A DNA stretch of 64,000 nucleotides, from NCBI RefSeq assembly GCF_900114565.1, contig NZ_FOTM01000004.1, forward strand, positions 95,268 to 159,267. Direction: 5' to 3'. A model generated the notes under the pieces. It ran no database searches. It was not told the origin of the DNA and saw only the letters and a program-made list of their open reading frames with translations. The position numbers and the translations under genes are program-made. Shown piece after piece: positions 34,832-44,200 of this stretch. This DNA is from Leifsonia sp. CL147 (GTDB lineage Bacteria > Actinomycetota > Actinomycetes > Actinomycetales > Microbacteriaceae). The first letter of the stretch is position 1, and every line of letters begins with the position of its first letter.

Positions 34832-36163
34832 TCAGAGACGGCCGGCGGCCTTGAGCGCGAGGTAGCGGTCGGCGAGTGCCGGCGGCAGGTCGGCCGGGGC
34901 GCCGGTCACGACGTCCGCGCCCAGGCGGCGGACCGCCGCTGCGACGCGGCTCAGGTCGAGCAGTGACCGTTCGGCCGCCGCCGCGCGGTACACCTCGTCG
35001 CGGTCGTGTCGCTCGGTGGTCGCCTGCAGGGTGTCCGGATCGGTGACGCTCGCGACGAGGACGAGGTGCTTGGCGGTCAGCTGCTGCAGCACGGAGAGGA
35101 GCCCTCGGGAGGCGCCGGGCGCCTCGATGGAGGTGAGCAGCACGACCAGCGATCGCTGGGAGGTCACCGACGCGACCTGGGCGGGAATGGCCGACCAGTC
35201 CATCTCGATCAGGGCGGGCTCGATGCCGGCCATCTCATCCACCATGCGGGAGAGGAGCTGAGGGCCGCTCGCACCCTGCACCCGGCCGCGGACGATGCGG
35301 TCGTAGGCGATCATGTCCACGCGGTCGCCGGCGCGGCTCGCCAGCGCGGCGAGCAGCAGGGCGGCCTCGAACGCCGTGTCGATGCGGGGCTCATTGGCGA
35401 CGCGGGCGGCGGAGGTCCGGGCGGAATCGATCACGATGACGACACGGCGGTCGCGCTCGGGCCGCCAGGTCCGCACCATGACGCGGGCTCCGCGTCCCCC
35501 CGTCGGATCGTGCCGGCGAGCGGTCGCACGCCAGTCGATGGAACGGACATCGTCGCCGCGCACGTACTCGCGCAGGGAGTCGAACTCCGTCCCCTGACCT
35601 CGCAGCAGCACGGTGGTGGTGCCCTCCAGCTCGCGCAGCCGTGCGAGCCGCGAGGGAAGGTGCTTGCGGGACTCGAACGGCGGCAGCACGCGGATGCGGC
35701 CCGGCGCCTCCAGCGTCGCCTGTCGCGCCCACAGGTGGAGCGGACCCCAGGAGCGAACGGTCACATTGCGGACACGGCGCTCGCCGCGACGCCACGGACG
35801 AAGGGATGCGACCAGCCGGCGGCGCTCGCCCGGTGGCAGCGACACGGCCGACCGGGTCGGCTCGGCGGCCGCGGACGGCTCCCAGCCGTCGCGCACTGTG
35901 CCGCGCAGCGTCCTCCGGCCGGTGTTCGTCACGTACAGCTCCGACTCGGCCTCGGCGCCGAGCCGGACGCGCGCGGGAAGCGACCGTTCGACCGCCACCG
36001 AGCGCGGCGAGCCGGCCACCAGCAGGTCGATCACCCCGAGCAGCAGGCACAGCGCGAGCCAGGCGCCCAGCGTCGCATACGCCGCCGCGTCCCGCCCGCC
36101 GAGGAGCACGACGGGGATGACGCCGAGCGCGAGCAGGGCGACGAAACGTCCGGATACGGTCAC
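34832..36163 (-). CDS. DUF58 domain protein
   Basis: A 443-residue protein with two N-terminal membrane segments (FVALLALGVIPVVLLGG and LGAWLALCLLLGVIDLLVA). A beta-rich cell-surface or cytoplasmic segment follows, then the DUF58 core EFDSLREYVRGDDVRSIDWRATARR near residue 205. A VWA-like region follows (VVIVIDSARTSAARV). DUF58 proteins pair with MoxR ATPases, which are thought to remodel or activate VWA-type partners. Its GTG start is eight bases after the MoxR stop. It is the last gene of the minus-strand MoxR operon. Confidence 0.9.
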   Translation of the reverse strand: MTVSGRFVALLALGVIPVVLLGGRDAAAYATLGAWLALCLLLGVIDLLVAGSPRSVAVERSLPARVRLGAEAESELYVTNTGRRTLRGTVRDGWEPSAAAEPTRSAVSLPPGERRRLVASLRPWRRGERRVRNVTVRSWGPLHLWARQATLEAPGRIRVLPPFESRKHLPSRLARLRELEGTTTVLLRGQGTEFDSLREYVRGDDVRSIDWRATARRHDPTGGRGARVMVRTWRPERDRRVVIVIDSARTSAARVANEPRIDTAFEAALLLAALASRAGDRVDMIAYDRIVRGRVQGASGPQLLSRMVDEMAGIEPALIEMDWSAIPAQVASVTSQRSLVVLLTSIEAPGASRGLLSVLQQLTAKHLVLVASVTDPDTLQATTERHDRDEVYRAAAAERSLLDLSRVAAAVRRLGADVVTGAPADLPPALADRYLALKAAGRL

Positions 36164-36171
36164 GTCGCGGC

Positions 36172-37182
36172 CTAGATCGGAACCTGGACCTGCTGCACGA
36201 TCGAGCGCAGGATCGCGTCAGGGCCGACGCCCTCGAGCTCCGCCTCCGGCCGCAGCTGGATGCGATGGCGCCACACGGGCACCAGCATCGCCTGGACGTG
36301 GTCCGGCGTGATCGAGTCGTAGCCCGAGAGCCAGGCCCACGCCTTCGCGGCCGCGAGGAGGGCCGTCGTGCCGCGCGGGCTCACGCCGAGCTTGACCGAC
36401 GGGCTGCGCCGCGTCGCGCGCGCGAGGTCGACGACGTACGCCAGGACATCCGCGTTCGCCCCGACCGCAGCGGCCGACGCACGCGCCGCCTGCAGCTCCG
36501 CAGCGCTGAGCACCGGCGTCACCCCCGCGCCACCCAGGTCGCGCGGGTTGAAGCCGGCCGCATGGCGGCGAAGGACCTCAACCTCCAGCTCCCGCTCCGG
36601 CACGTCGAGCGTGAGTTTGAGCAGGAAGCGGTCGAGCTGCGCCTCCGGCAGCGTGTAGGTGCCCTCGTACTCGATCGGGTTCTGGGTCGCCGCCACGATG
36701 AACGGGTCGGGCAGCTGCCGGCTGACGCCGTCCACGCTCACCTGACGCTCCTCCATCGCCTCGAGGAGGGCGGACTGGGTCTTGGGAGGCGTCCGGTTGA
36801 TCTCGTCCGCGAGCAGGATGTTGGTGAACACCGGTCCCTCACGGAACACGAAGCCGCCGGTCTGAGCGTCGTACACGAGCGAACCGGTGACATCCCCCGG
36901 CATGAGGTCCGGGGTGAACTGCACGCGCTTCGTGTCGAGGCTGAGTGCGTGGCTCAGGGCGCGGACCAGGAGCGTCTTCGCGACACCCGGCACACCCTCC
37001 AGCAGCACATGCCCGCGTGCGAGCAGCGCGATCATGAGGCCGGTGACGGCGCCGTCCTGGCCGACCACCGCCTTGCCCACCTCGGCCCGGACGGCGGCGA
37101 GAGCGGAGCGGAGTCGGGCGGCATCCGCCGCAGCGCCGGGGGAGGAGGTCGGGAAGGCGGTTCCCGTGGTGACGTCGGTCAT
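36172..37182 (-). CDS. MoxR-family AAA+ ATPase
   Basis: A 336-residue ATPase. Walker A is GVPGVAKTLLVRAL near residue 80, Walker B is ILLADEINRTPPKTQSALLEAM near residue 140, and sensor 1 follows in FIVAATQNPIEYEGTYTLPEAQLDRFL. The C-terminal lid contains VSPRGTTALLAAAKAWAWL. MoxR proteins act as chaperones for VWA/DUF58-type partners, here the gene just downstream. The ATG directly follows the DUF4350 stop (TGAATG), so translation is coupled. Mycobacterial MoxR2 (Rv3692) lies in a similar operon. Confidence 0.95.
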   Translation of the reverse strand: MTDVTTGTAFPTSSPGAAADAARLRSALAAVRAEVGKAVVGQDGAVTGLMIALLARGHVLLEGVPGVAKTLLVRALSHALSLDTKRVQFTPDLMPGDVTGSLVYDAQTGGFVFREGPVFTNILLADEINRTPPKTQSALLEAMEERQVSVDGVSRQLPDPFIVAATQNPIEYEGTYTLPEAQLDRFLLKLTLDVPERELEVEVLRRHAAGFNPRDLGGAGVTPVLSAAELQAARASAAAVGANADVLAYVVDLARATRRSPSVKLGVSPRGTTALLAAAKAWAWLSGYDSITPDHVQAMLVPVWRHRIQLRPEAELEGVGPDAILRSIVQQVQVPI

Positions 37183-38424
37183 TCATCCATTCTTCCGGTC
37201 GGGCCCAGGAGCGGGCGACACAGCGGCGGCGGTGGCTCGTTCGAGCTCCGCCAGGTCGTCGGAGAGAGCCATCAGCTCTCGATCGGTCGCCGGGACGCGC
37301 TCCAGCAGGAGGGCGTGCACCGCTCCTCGGTCGCGGCGGGTCGACGCGGCCACCACGTCGGCCACCTCCTGCGTCGTCGACGTGCTCGGCAGGCCGACGA
37401 GGGCCGAGAGCCGGCCGATGGTGCCGACGCGCAGCGCATCCGCCGCCCGCAGCCGCGCCGAGGAGCGCTGGTAGAGGCGGGCGCGTCCCTCCCGCGTCTC
37501 GCCCGCCCGCACGACGACGGGCAGGTTCTCCACGACCAGCGGGCCGAAGCGGCGGCCGCGCCAGACGGCTGCTGCGAGGAAGACGACCAGGAGGAGGACC
37601 ATCACGGGAGTCACCCAGCCCGGTGTGAGCGCACTGAGGTCTGGAGGGCCGGTGACCGGCCGGTCGCCGAGCGACGGCAGGTACCAGACGAGCGTCCGGT
37701 GCCCGCCGAGCAGGTTGAGGGCGAGGGCGGCGTTGCCCAGCCGGCCGACGCCGTCGTTCGCGAGGACCGCCCCGGAACCCAGGAGATACACGGTGGAGTC
37801 GTCGAACGTCGTGCGCACCAGCGAAGCGCTTCCGCCGGGGTCGGTGAAGCACGCCACCCCGTCGCCGGAGACGGTGAACGTGCCGGGCGATGTCGCCTCG
37901 CTGAAGTCCGGGGAGCTGCGGGGATCGATGCGCTGAGCGCGCTCTGCGGCACGCACCCCGCATCCTGCGTTCACGGGTCCGCGCGGCTCTCCAGCGGCGC
38001 TGACGCCGGGATCGACGGTCTGCAGCGCCTGGAAGCCGGGTTCGACGAGGACGAGCGTGCGGCCGTCGCCGGCGAGTGCGCGGTAGCCGCCGCTCGGCAG
38101 ATCGGCGTCGGGGTCGTAGACCAGCACCGTCGCGTCGTCTGCGGCCGCCGAGCGAGCCTGGTCGAGGGTCGTGACCGACCGGACGTCGACGCCGTGGTCG
38201 CGCAGCACCTGCGCGACGGCTTTGGCGCCGGTCGGAGCGGCGTTCGCCGGGTCGAGGGCGATCCCCTCACCGGCGCGGCCGCCGGTGAGGAGGATGGTCA
38301 GCAGAGCGATCAGTGTCGCGATGACGGCGAGCACGATCCACGGCACAGCGCGGCGCGCGGTCTGCCGCACGGTCGGAGAGACCGCGGTCGCTTCCGGGAC
38401 CCCGACGAATTCGGTCGTCGTCAC
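37183..38424 (-). CDS. DUF4350 domain protein
   Basis: A 413-residue protein. One N-terminal membrane segment (AVPWIVLAVIATLIALLTILL) is followed by an extracytoplasmic DUF4350 domain (PTGAKAVAQVLRDHGVDV, then VLVYDPDADLPSGGYRAL and TLVLVEPG). A second membrane segment near residue 270 (VTPVMVLLLVVFLAAAVW) leads into a cytoplasmic C-terminal helical domain. The exported half resembles a glutamine-amidotransferase-like fold often linked with MoxR/DUF58/DUF4129 systems. It has a GTG start that overlaps the DUF4129 stop. Confidence 0.85.
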   Translation of the reverse strand: MTTTEFVGVPEATAVSPTVRQTARRAVPWIVLAVIATLIALLTILLTGGRAGEGIALDPANAAPTGAKAVAQVLRDHGVDVRSVTTLDQARSAAADDATVLVYDPDADLPSGGYRALAGDGRTLVLVEPGFQALQTVDPGVSAAGEPRGPVNAGCGVRAAERAQRIDPRSSPDFSEATSPGTFTVSGDGVACFTDPGGSASLVRTTFDDSTVYLLGSGAVLANDGVGRLGNAALALNLLGGHRTLVWYLPSLGDRPVTGPPDLSALTPGWVTPVMVLLLVVFLAAAVWRGRRFGPLVVENLPVVVRAGETREGRARLYQRSSARLRAADALRVGTIGRLSALVGLPSTSTTQEVADVVAASTRRDRGAVHALLLERVPATDRELMALSDDLAELERATAAAVSPAPGPDRKNG

Positions 38425-39059
38425 CGGGGCACCGCCGGCGCTGTCACGCGGAGGCGCCGGAGCCGCTCGTCGAGCGCGACCAGCTGCTGGTAAGCGGCCT
38501 CGGTCCCCGGTCGGTCGAGGTAACGGACCTCGTCGAAGTCCCTGGCCGCCCGGCGCAGCGCATCCCTCTCCTCCGGAGCAACGTCGGCAGCGCGGGAGGA
38601 GAACTCGCCGGCGGTCGTCCCCGGGGTCACGCGCACCAGCGTCCGTTCATCCAGCCCCGCCGCGATGGCACGGAACTCCTCCTCGACGGCGCTGATCCAG
38701 TCACCCGCACGGGCCGCCTCCTCCGCGGCCGCACGGAGCTCCGCAGCACTTCGCGTTCCGTCCGACCCGAAGAGGGATCGCCGCTCCAGGGCGGACCGGC
38801 GATTGATCCGCGGTCGACCGAAGATGAAGAATGCGGCCACAATCAGGCCGGCGATCACCAGCACCACGACCAGGAGCAGGACCGGCCCGCCGTCACCGCC
38901 CGGCCCCCGGAACAGGGAGCCGATCCAGTCCTGCACGGCCTTGGAGGCCAGGTCGAACCACGTCGGCTTCGCCGCCTGGTACTCCGGACGCGACAACTCG
39001 TCGCGCAGCCACTGCTGCGCGTCCGGCGAGCTCGGGTCCACCGGGATGTCGAGGTGCAT
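38421..39059 (-). CDS. DUF4129 domain protein
   Basis: A 212-residue protein. A short N-terminal part is followed by one membrane span (PVLLLVVVLVIAGLIVAAFFIF). The DUF4129 domain follows, with SAAELRAAAEEAARAGDWISAVEEEFRAI and FSSRAADVAPEERDALRRAARDFDEVRY. This protein is a regular member of the MoxR-DUF58-DUF4350 cluster and is often fused to transglutaminase-like domains elsewhere; no such domain is present here. ATG 39059 was chosen; GTG 39062 directly upstream is equally possible. It begins three to six bases after the previous stop. Confidence 0.85.
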   Translation of the reverse strand: MHLDIPVDPSSPDAQQWLRDELSRPEYQAAKPTWFDLASKAVQDWIGSLFRGPGGDGGPVLLLVVVLVIAGLIVAAFFIFGRPRINRRSALERRSLFGSDGTRSAAELRAAAEEAARAGDWISAVEEEFRAIAAGLDERTLVRVTPGTTAGEFSSRAADVAPEERDALRRAARDFDEVRYLDRPGTEAAYQQLVALDERLRRLRVTAPAVPR

Positions 39060-39064
39060 CACGA

Positions 39065-40399
39065 TCAGCCGGCCGGCCACCCGGGCGCGGGCGATGCGGG
39101 CTGGTGCGCGGGCGGGAGATACGGGTCGCGGACGTCCTGTCCGGTCTGACGGCCCTCCACGAACCGCACGAGCTCGAGATCGAGCCCCTCCTTGCGCATC
39201 CGCAGGTCGATGTAGAGGAGGGACACCGCCGCCGTCTGGATGACACTCGCGATGGCACCCACGATCGCGGTGACGATGGAGGAGACGACGTTCACGCTCA
39301 GCTGGCTGAGGAGAACCTGCGTTCCCGCCCCGCCCGAGCTGATCGACGTCGGTGCGAAGACGGCGCCGAGGATCCCCCCGAGGATGGTGAACGGGATCGC
39401 GATCGTCTGGGTGATCGCGTACACGATGACACCCACCAGCAGGATGATGCCGAAGGTGCGCCAGAAGTATCCCGTCGTGAGCCGCCACGACCGTGCGACC
39501 GCGGCGAGGAGCGGGAGCCGTTCCAGCACGATCGCGCTCGGGACCATGGCCAGCTTCGTGTTGATCCAGATCGCCAGGGGGATGAGCGCCAGACCGCCCA
39601 GGACTCCGACCAGGACCGCGCCGATGGTGCCCGCCTCCGATCCGAGCATCGCGAGCGCTACGACGATGCCGGTGACCAGGGCGATGGCGACGATCCAGGC
39701 GAGGCCGAAGAGCATCGTCCAGCCGATGAGCGCGCCGATCCGGCCGCGGATGAGTCGCCAGAGCGCGCCGAAGGTCAGCTTGTCACCGACCGACTCGCGC
39801 GCGACATCGGCGACGATGACGCCCTGCAGAAGTGCGCCGAACACCGTGGAGATGACCAGCATCAGCACACCGACCACGATCGTGCCGCCGATCGCGCCCG
39901 CCTGCAGAGCCGGCTGGTCGCTCAGCTCTCCGGAGGCCACGCGGCCGGCGAGGAAGGCGAGGAGCGCCACGCCTCCCACGGAGACGACGATGTTCGGGAT
40001 GCTGTAGAGCAGCAGCGACGCACCGACCGTGACCCGTGGGTTGCGACGCAGGGCCTGGAACGGAGCTGCGAGCAGCGGGCCGAGCGTGAGGGGACGCAGC
40101 GGGATGAGACCGGGCTTCGGCGGCGGCGTCCAGCCGGGCTGCGCGCCGGCCGCAGGGTACGGCTGGTGCCATCCGGGCTGTTGACCGTAGGGCGGCTGCT
40201 GGCCGTAGGGCGGCGGCTGCTGGCCCCACTGCGGTTGCTGCCCGTACTGCGGCTGCTGCCCGTACTGCGGCTGCGGCTGCTGCCCATAAGGCGGCTGCCC
40301 CCACTGCGGCTGCTGCCCCCACTGCGGCTGTCCGCCGTCGGGTGCGGGCCTCTCGGCCCCGGATGAACCAGGCGCCTGCCAGTTCTCGTCGTCGCTCAC
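39065..40399 (-). CDS. Pro/Gln/Tyr-rich multi-span membrane protein of the MoxR locus
   Basis: A 444-residue protein. Residues 1-95 are a disordered tail with many (P)QYGQQPQWGQQ-type repeats. The rest (from about 110) has six or so long hydrophobic segments with the pattern of the glycerophosphodiester-phosphodiesterase membrane-domain family (PLTLGPLLAAPFQALRRNPRVTVGASLLL). It has no catalytic domain. It is first in the minus-strand operon with DUF4129, DUF4350, MoxR and DUF58. The GTG at 40399 has GGAAGG eight bases upstream. Confidence 0.78.
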   Translation of the reverse strand: MSDDENWQAPGSSGAERPAPDGGQPQWGQQPQWGQPPYGQQPQPQYGQQPQYGQQPQWGQQPPPYGQQPPYGQQPGWHQPYPAAGAQPGWTPPPKPGLIPLRPLTLGPLLAAPFQALRRNPRVTVGASLLLYSIPNIVVSVGGVALLAFLAGRVASGELSDQPALQAGAIGGTIVVGVLMLVISTVFGALLQGVIVADVARESVGDKLTFGALWRLIRGRIGALIGWTMLFGLAWIVAIALVTGIVVALAMLGSEAGTIGAVLVGVLGGLALIPLAIWINTKLAMVPSAIVLERLPLLAAVARSWRLTTGYFWRTFGIILLVGVIVYAITQTIAIPFTILGGILGAVFAPTSISSGGAGTQVLLSQLSVNVVSSIVTAIVGAIASVIQTAAVSLLYIDLRMRKEGLDLELVRFVEGRQTGQDVRDPYLPPAHQPASPAPGWPAG

Positions 40400-40448
40400 G
40401 CCGTGCCCTTCCGTCCCCCTGCGTCGTGCTTGGTCCCATGCTGGCACA

Positions 40449-41249
40449 TCACCGTGGGTTCGGCGCTCCAGCGGCCTCCGAGGACGATGCGAGGAAGCCG
40501 TCGATGGCGGCCCAGGTCGAGTCCGGGGCCTCGAGCTGCGGGAGGTGACCGGCTTCCGGGATCTCGGCGAACCGGGCACCGGGAATGGCGCAGCTGAGAG
40601 CCCGCCCGTACGCAGGGGTCACGATCCGGTCGCTCTCGCCCCAGACCACGAGCGTGGGGACGTCCACCGAGGCAAGCCGATCGAGCAGGGTGGAGTCGCT
40701 CATCCCGGCCGCGATAGCGGCCATGGTCGCTCCGTTCCCCTGCTGCACGGCGCGCTGCTGGTCGCTGAGGCCGGCCGGGTCCACGTATCCGCGCTCCGGG
40801 TCGTGCCAGGCGATCTCCGCGATTCCCCGGGCGTCGAGGGAGAAGAAGTCTGCGATCGGTTCGCCGTCGATGTCCACGCCGACGCCGTCGATGACGACCA
40901 CGGCACCGAGCAGGCCGTCGTACCGGTCGTCCGCCGCGGCCTGCACCGCCATCTCCAGAGCGATCCAGCCGCCGATCGAGGAACCGATGAGCGCGACGTC
41001 CCGCTCGCCGTGCTCGAGGAGGCCGGCGAGGTAGCCCGCTGCGAGGTCTGCGACGGAGCCGATCGAGTCGGGACGCGCGGTCCCCTCCCACCCGGGATGC
41101 GTCGGTGCGGACGCATGCATGCTCGTCGCGAGGTGCTCGACGATGGGCGCGACGGTCTTCGGCCCTCCACCGCCATGGAGCACGAGCGCGGGGCGCGCGT
41201 GCGGGTCGCCGGCCGTGAGGATCGGCACGTCTGAGGGAAAAGAGGTCAC
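40449..41249 (-). CDS. Alpha/beta hydrolase
   Basis: A 266-residue enzyme. The oxyanion/His-Gly motif is ALVLHGGGGPKTV, the nucleophile elbow is ALIGSSIGGWIAL (Ser near residue 93), the acid is in LVVWGESDRIV, and the catalytic His is in IPEAGHLPQLE. The substrate is unknown. I chose GTG 41249 because TTAGGAG lies five bases upstream; an ATG at 41264 is also in frame. It is divergent from a MarR regulator whose presumed operator lies between them, so MarR probably controls it. Confidence 0.88.
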   Translation of the reverse strand: MTSFPSDVPILTAGDPHARPALVLHGGGGPKTVAPIVEHLATSMHASAPTHPGWEGTARPDSIGSVADLAAGYLAGLLEHGERDVALIGSSIGGWIALEMAVQAAADDRYDGLLGAVVVIDGVGVDIDGEPIADFFSLDARGIAEIAWHDPERGYVDPAGLSDQQRAVQQGNGATMAAIAAGMSDSTLLDRLASVDVPTLVVWGESDRIVTPAYGRALSCAIPGARFAEIPEAGHLPQLEAPDSTWAAIDGFLASSSEAAGAPNPR

Positions 41250-41259
41250 GATGCTCCTA

Positions 41260-41287
41260 ATCAACATGTTTAGATAAAGATGTTGAT
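41260..41287. promoter_or_regulatory. Candidate MarR operator between the divergent genes
   Basis: ATCAACAT (41260-41267) and ATGTTGAT (41280-41287) form a perfect inverted repeat with a 12-base AT-rich centre. It overlaps the 5' end of the hydrolase gene and lies 12 bases before the MarR ATG. MarR dimers usually bind such half-sites in divergent promoters. Confidence 0.65.
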
Positions 41288-41298
41288 ACAGTAGCACC

Positions 41299-41769
41299 AT
41301 GACGACGGATCTCGAAGCCCTCGGCCAGGCGATCAAGCGAGCGCAATACCGGAACCACCGCGCCCTGGACAACGCGCTGCGGGACCTCGGGGTCAGTCTG
41401 GTGCAGTGGGATGCGCTGCGCGCGATCCAGCGGATGCCCGGGGCGTCGGGCCACGAGCTCGCCGTCGAGACCTTCCAGAGCGACCAGGCGTTCGGCACCC
41501 TCGCGTCCCGCCTGGTGGATCGCGGGCTCATCACGCGCTCGGCGACCCGAGGGCGACGGCTCGAACACACGCTGACCGAAGCGGGAGCGGCCACGCTCGA
41601 GGCGGGCCGGCGGGTGGGGACCAGGGTGCGGTCGGAGCTCTTCGCGGCCCTCGACGAGGATCAGCGCGCCGCGCTGCACCGATCGCTGGTCGCACTGATC
41701 GAGGAGCCGCCACCCGCCCGATCGCTGGTGTCCCCACTCGCTGCGGCCGGGCATCCACAGGGCGCGTAA
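41299..41769 (+). CDS. MarR family transcriptional regulator
   Basis: A 156-residue winged-helix regulator. The helix-turn-helix and wing are seen in SGHELAVETFQSDQAFGTLASRLVDRGLITR and the following ATRGRRLEHTLTEAG. The terminal helices form the dimer. It probably represses itself and the divergent hydrolase from the palindrome at 41260-41287. No cysteine-based redox sensor is visible, so the effector is likely a small ligand. Confidence 0.88.
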   Translation: MTTDLEALGQAIKRAQYRNHRALDNALRDLGVSLVQWDALRAIQRMPGASGHELAVETFQSDQAFGTLASRLVDRGLITRSATRGRRLEHTLTEAGAATLEAGRRVGTRVRSELFAALDEDQRAALHRSLVALIEEPPPARSLVSPLAAAGHPQGA

Positions 41770-41865
41770 TGCTTACATTCAAGCCGGTGGCAGGCTGCTC
41801 CATTACGCTGGTCATGTCGCTTCACGGCCTGAGGCCGCTCGAGAGGGGTTCGGGGAACTTCGCAC

Positions 41866-42549
41866 ATGACTAGTCGCATCCTGGTGGTCGACGACGACAC
41901 CGCGCTTGCGGAGATGATCGGCATCGTGCTGCGCACCGAAGGGTTCGATCCGGTCTTCTGCGAAGACGGGGCCCAGGCGCTCGAGGTCTTCCGCTCATCC
42001 AAGCCCGACCTCGTCCTGCTCGACCTGATGCTCCCGGGCCTGGACGGCATCGAGGTCTGTGACCGCATCCGGGCCGAATCCGGCACGCCGATCATCATGC
42101 TGACGGCGAAGTCCGACACCGCCGACGTGGTCAAGGGCCTGGAATCGGGCGCGGACGACTACATGGTCAAGCCGTTCAACCCGAAGGAGCTGGTCGCCCG
42201 CATCCGCACCCGGCTGCGTCCGGCGCCGGCGAGCCCGCCCTCCGACGAGCTCACCGTCGGCGACCTCATCGTCGACGTGGCAGGCCACGAGGTACGCCGC
42301 GGCGACGCCCGTATCGCGCTGACCCCGCTGGAGTTCGACCTCCTGCTCGCGCTGGCGTCCAAGCCTCAGCAGGTCTTCACCCGGGAGATGCTGCTGGAGC
42401 AGGTCTGGGGCTACCACTACAAAGCGGACACGCGCCTGGTGAACGTGCACGTCCAGCGGCTGCGCGCCAAGGTGGAGCAGGACCCGGACAACCCGAAGAT
42501 CGTCATGACCGTGCGCGGGGTCGGCTACCGCGCCGGCGCCGCCGCGTGA
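41866..42549 (+). CDS. mtrA: Response regulator MtrA (OmpR/PhoB family)
   Basis: A 227-residue response regulator. The receiver domain has VVDDDTALAEMIGIVL and the phosphoacceptor Asp53 in LVLLDLMLPGLDG, with Lys in MVKPF. The winged-helix DNA-binding domain is near residues 130-225 (LTPLEFDLLLALASKPQQVF). MtrA is an essential actinobacterial regulator of cell-wall and division genes. It is followed by mtrB and lpqB in the conserved order. A second copy of the system is not seen here. Confidence 0.97.
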   Translation: MTSRILVVDDDTALAEMIGIVLRTEGFDPVFCEDGAQALEVFRSSKPDLVLLDLMLPGLDGIEVCDRIRAESGTPIIMLTAKSDTADVVKGLESGADDYMVKPFNPKELVARIRTRLRPAPASPPSDELTVGDLIVDVAGHEVRRGDARIALTPLEFDLLLALASKPQQVFTREMLLEQVWGYHYKADTRLVNVHVQRLRAKVEQDPDNPKIVMTVRGVGYRAGAAA

Positions 42550-42565
42550 GCTCCCGGAGAGTCGC

Positions 42566-44200
42566 ATGCGCTTCCGGTGGCCGACGCGGGATGCGTGGCG
42601 GCGGGTGCCGTCCCGCCTCGCGTACCTGTGGCGCACGTCGCTGCAGGTCCGCACGGTCGCCATCACCCTCCTGCTGACGGGTGCCGCCATCCTCGTCACC
42701 GGCATCTACATGGCGCTCAGCATCAGCAACGATCTCTACCAGTCGCGCCTCGACCAGGCACTCCGCGACTCCAGCCGCGCGACGACCACGGCGCAGTCGA
42801 CGCTGAACGCCTCGGACGTGTCCTCGGGCGATGCGGGCAAGAACCTGCTCAACACCGTCCTGCAGAGCGTGCAGGCATCCACCTCCAGTCGTCTGGTGGC
42901 CGCCTATCGCGTCCCCGGGCAGGACACCGGCGTCCTCGCGCCCCCGGACCGCGGCAGCCCGGCGATGAACTCCGTCATCTCGCCCGACCTCCGCGAGAAG
43001 GTGCAGAACGGAGGGATGAAGCAGTACTACCAGTCGGTCGCGCTTCCGGCGGGCGGAGGAACCGATCCCGGAATCGTCGTCGGCTCCCAGCTGACGCTGC
43101 CGTCGTACGGCAAGTACGAGCTGTACATCGGCTACAACCTGCGCGACTCCGAGAACACCCTGCTCTTCGTGCAGAACACACTGCTCGTCGCCGGCCTGGC
43201 GCTCGTCCTCCTGATCGGTGCGATCACCTGGGTCATCGTCCGGTTCGTCGTCGAGCCCATCCGTGTGGCCGCGCGCACCAGCGAGCGACTGGCCGCCGGC
43301 GATCTGGCGGTGCGCATCCCGGAGCGGGGCGAGGACGTGTTCGCCTCGCTGGCGCGCTCCTTCAACGGGATGGCCGACAGCCTCCAGAGCCAGATCAACC
43401 AGCTCGCGACCCTGTCGCAGCTGCAGCAGCGCTTCGTCTCGGACGTCTCGCACGAGCTGCGCACCCCCTTGACCACGATCCGCCTGGCGGGCGACGTCAT
43501 CTACGACCAGCGCGAGGGGTTCCCTCCGGCCACCGCGCGAACCGCCGAGCTGCTGCACACCCAGATCGAGCGCTTCGACCGCCTGCTCTCCGACCTGCTC
43601 GAGATCAGCCGCTACGACGCCGGCTCCGTGGTGCTCGACGCGGAGCCCACGAATCTCGTCCGTCTGGCCGAGGAGTGCGTGGACGAGCTGCGGACGGTCG
43701 CCGAGCAGAACGGGTCGGAGCTCGTCCTCGACGCCCCCGGCGGCTACTTCGACGTGCCGATGGACCCGCGCCGCATCCGCCGCGTCGTCCGCAACCTTCT
43801 CGGCAATGCCATCGAGCACGGCGAGGGGCGGCCCGTCGTCGTCACCGTCGACAGCAACGAGAGCGCGGTCGCGCTGACCGTGCGGGACTTCGGGATCGGG
43901 ATGAGCGCTCAGGACACCGGTCACGTCTTCGACCGGTTCTGGAGGGCGGATCCGTCCCGCAAGCGGACGCTCGGCGGCACCGGGCTCGGGCTCGCCATCT
44001 CACTGGAGGACGCGACCCTGCACTCCGGCTGGCTGCAGGTCTGGTCGTCGCCCGGCGCCGGATCCTGCTTCCGCCTGACACTTCCGCGCGTGGCCGGGCG
44101 CGAGATCACGGCATCCCCGCTCCCGCTCGCGCCGACGGAGGACAGCGCGGGCGTCCCGCAGGGCAGCGACGCCGCCACCGGGAGCGAGGCGCACGCATGA
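42566..44200 (+). CDS. mtrB: Sensor histidine kinase MtrB
   Basis: A 544-residue membrane kinase. There are two membrane segments ([22 protein letters not shown] and [21 protein letters not shown]) around an extracytoplasmic sensor of about 150 residues. A HAMP linker follows, then the phosphorylated His296 in [16 protein letters not shown]. The ATP-binding lobe has [18 protein letters not shown] and [10 protein letters not shown]. It phosphorylates MtrA. The gene begins 16 bases after mtrA and overlaps lpqB by four bases (ATGA). Confidence 0.97.
   Translation: MRFRWPTRDAWRRVPSRLAYLWRTSLQVRTVAITLLLTGAAILVTGIYMALSISNDLYQSRLDQALRDSSRATTTAQSTLNASDVSSGDAGKNLLNTVLQSVQASTSSRLVAAYRVPGQDTGVLAPPDRGSPAMNSVISPDLREKVQNGGMKQYYQSVALPAGGGTDPGIVVGSQLTLPSYGKYELYIGYNLRDSENTLLFVQNTLLVAGLALVLLIGAITWVIVRFVVEPIRVAARTSERLAAGDLAVRIPERGEDVFASLARSFNGMADSLQSQINQLATLSQLQQRFVSDVSHELRTPLTTIRLAGDVIYDQREGFPPATARTAELLHTQIERFDRLLSDLLEISRYDAGSVVLDAEPTNLVRLAEECVDELRTVAEQNGSELVLDAPGGYFDVPMDPRRIRRVVRNLLGNAIEHGEGRPVVVTVDSNESAVALTVRDFGIGMSAQDTGHVFDRFWRADPSRKRTLGGTGLGLAISLEDATLHSGWLQVWSSPGAGSCFRLTLPRVAGREITASPLPLAPTEDSAGVPQGSDAATGSEAHA

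Noticed and set aside
44000..44196. Longer lpqB reading frame starting inside mtrB
   Set aside because: The lipoprotein signal and ATGA overlap at 44197 fix the start.
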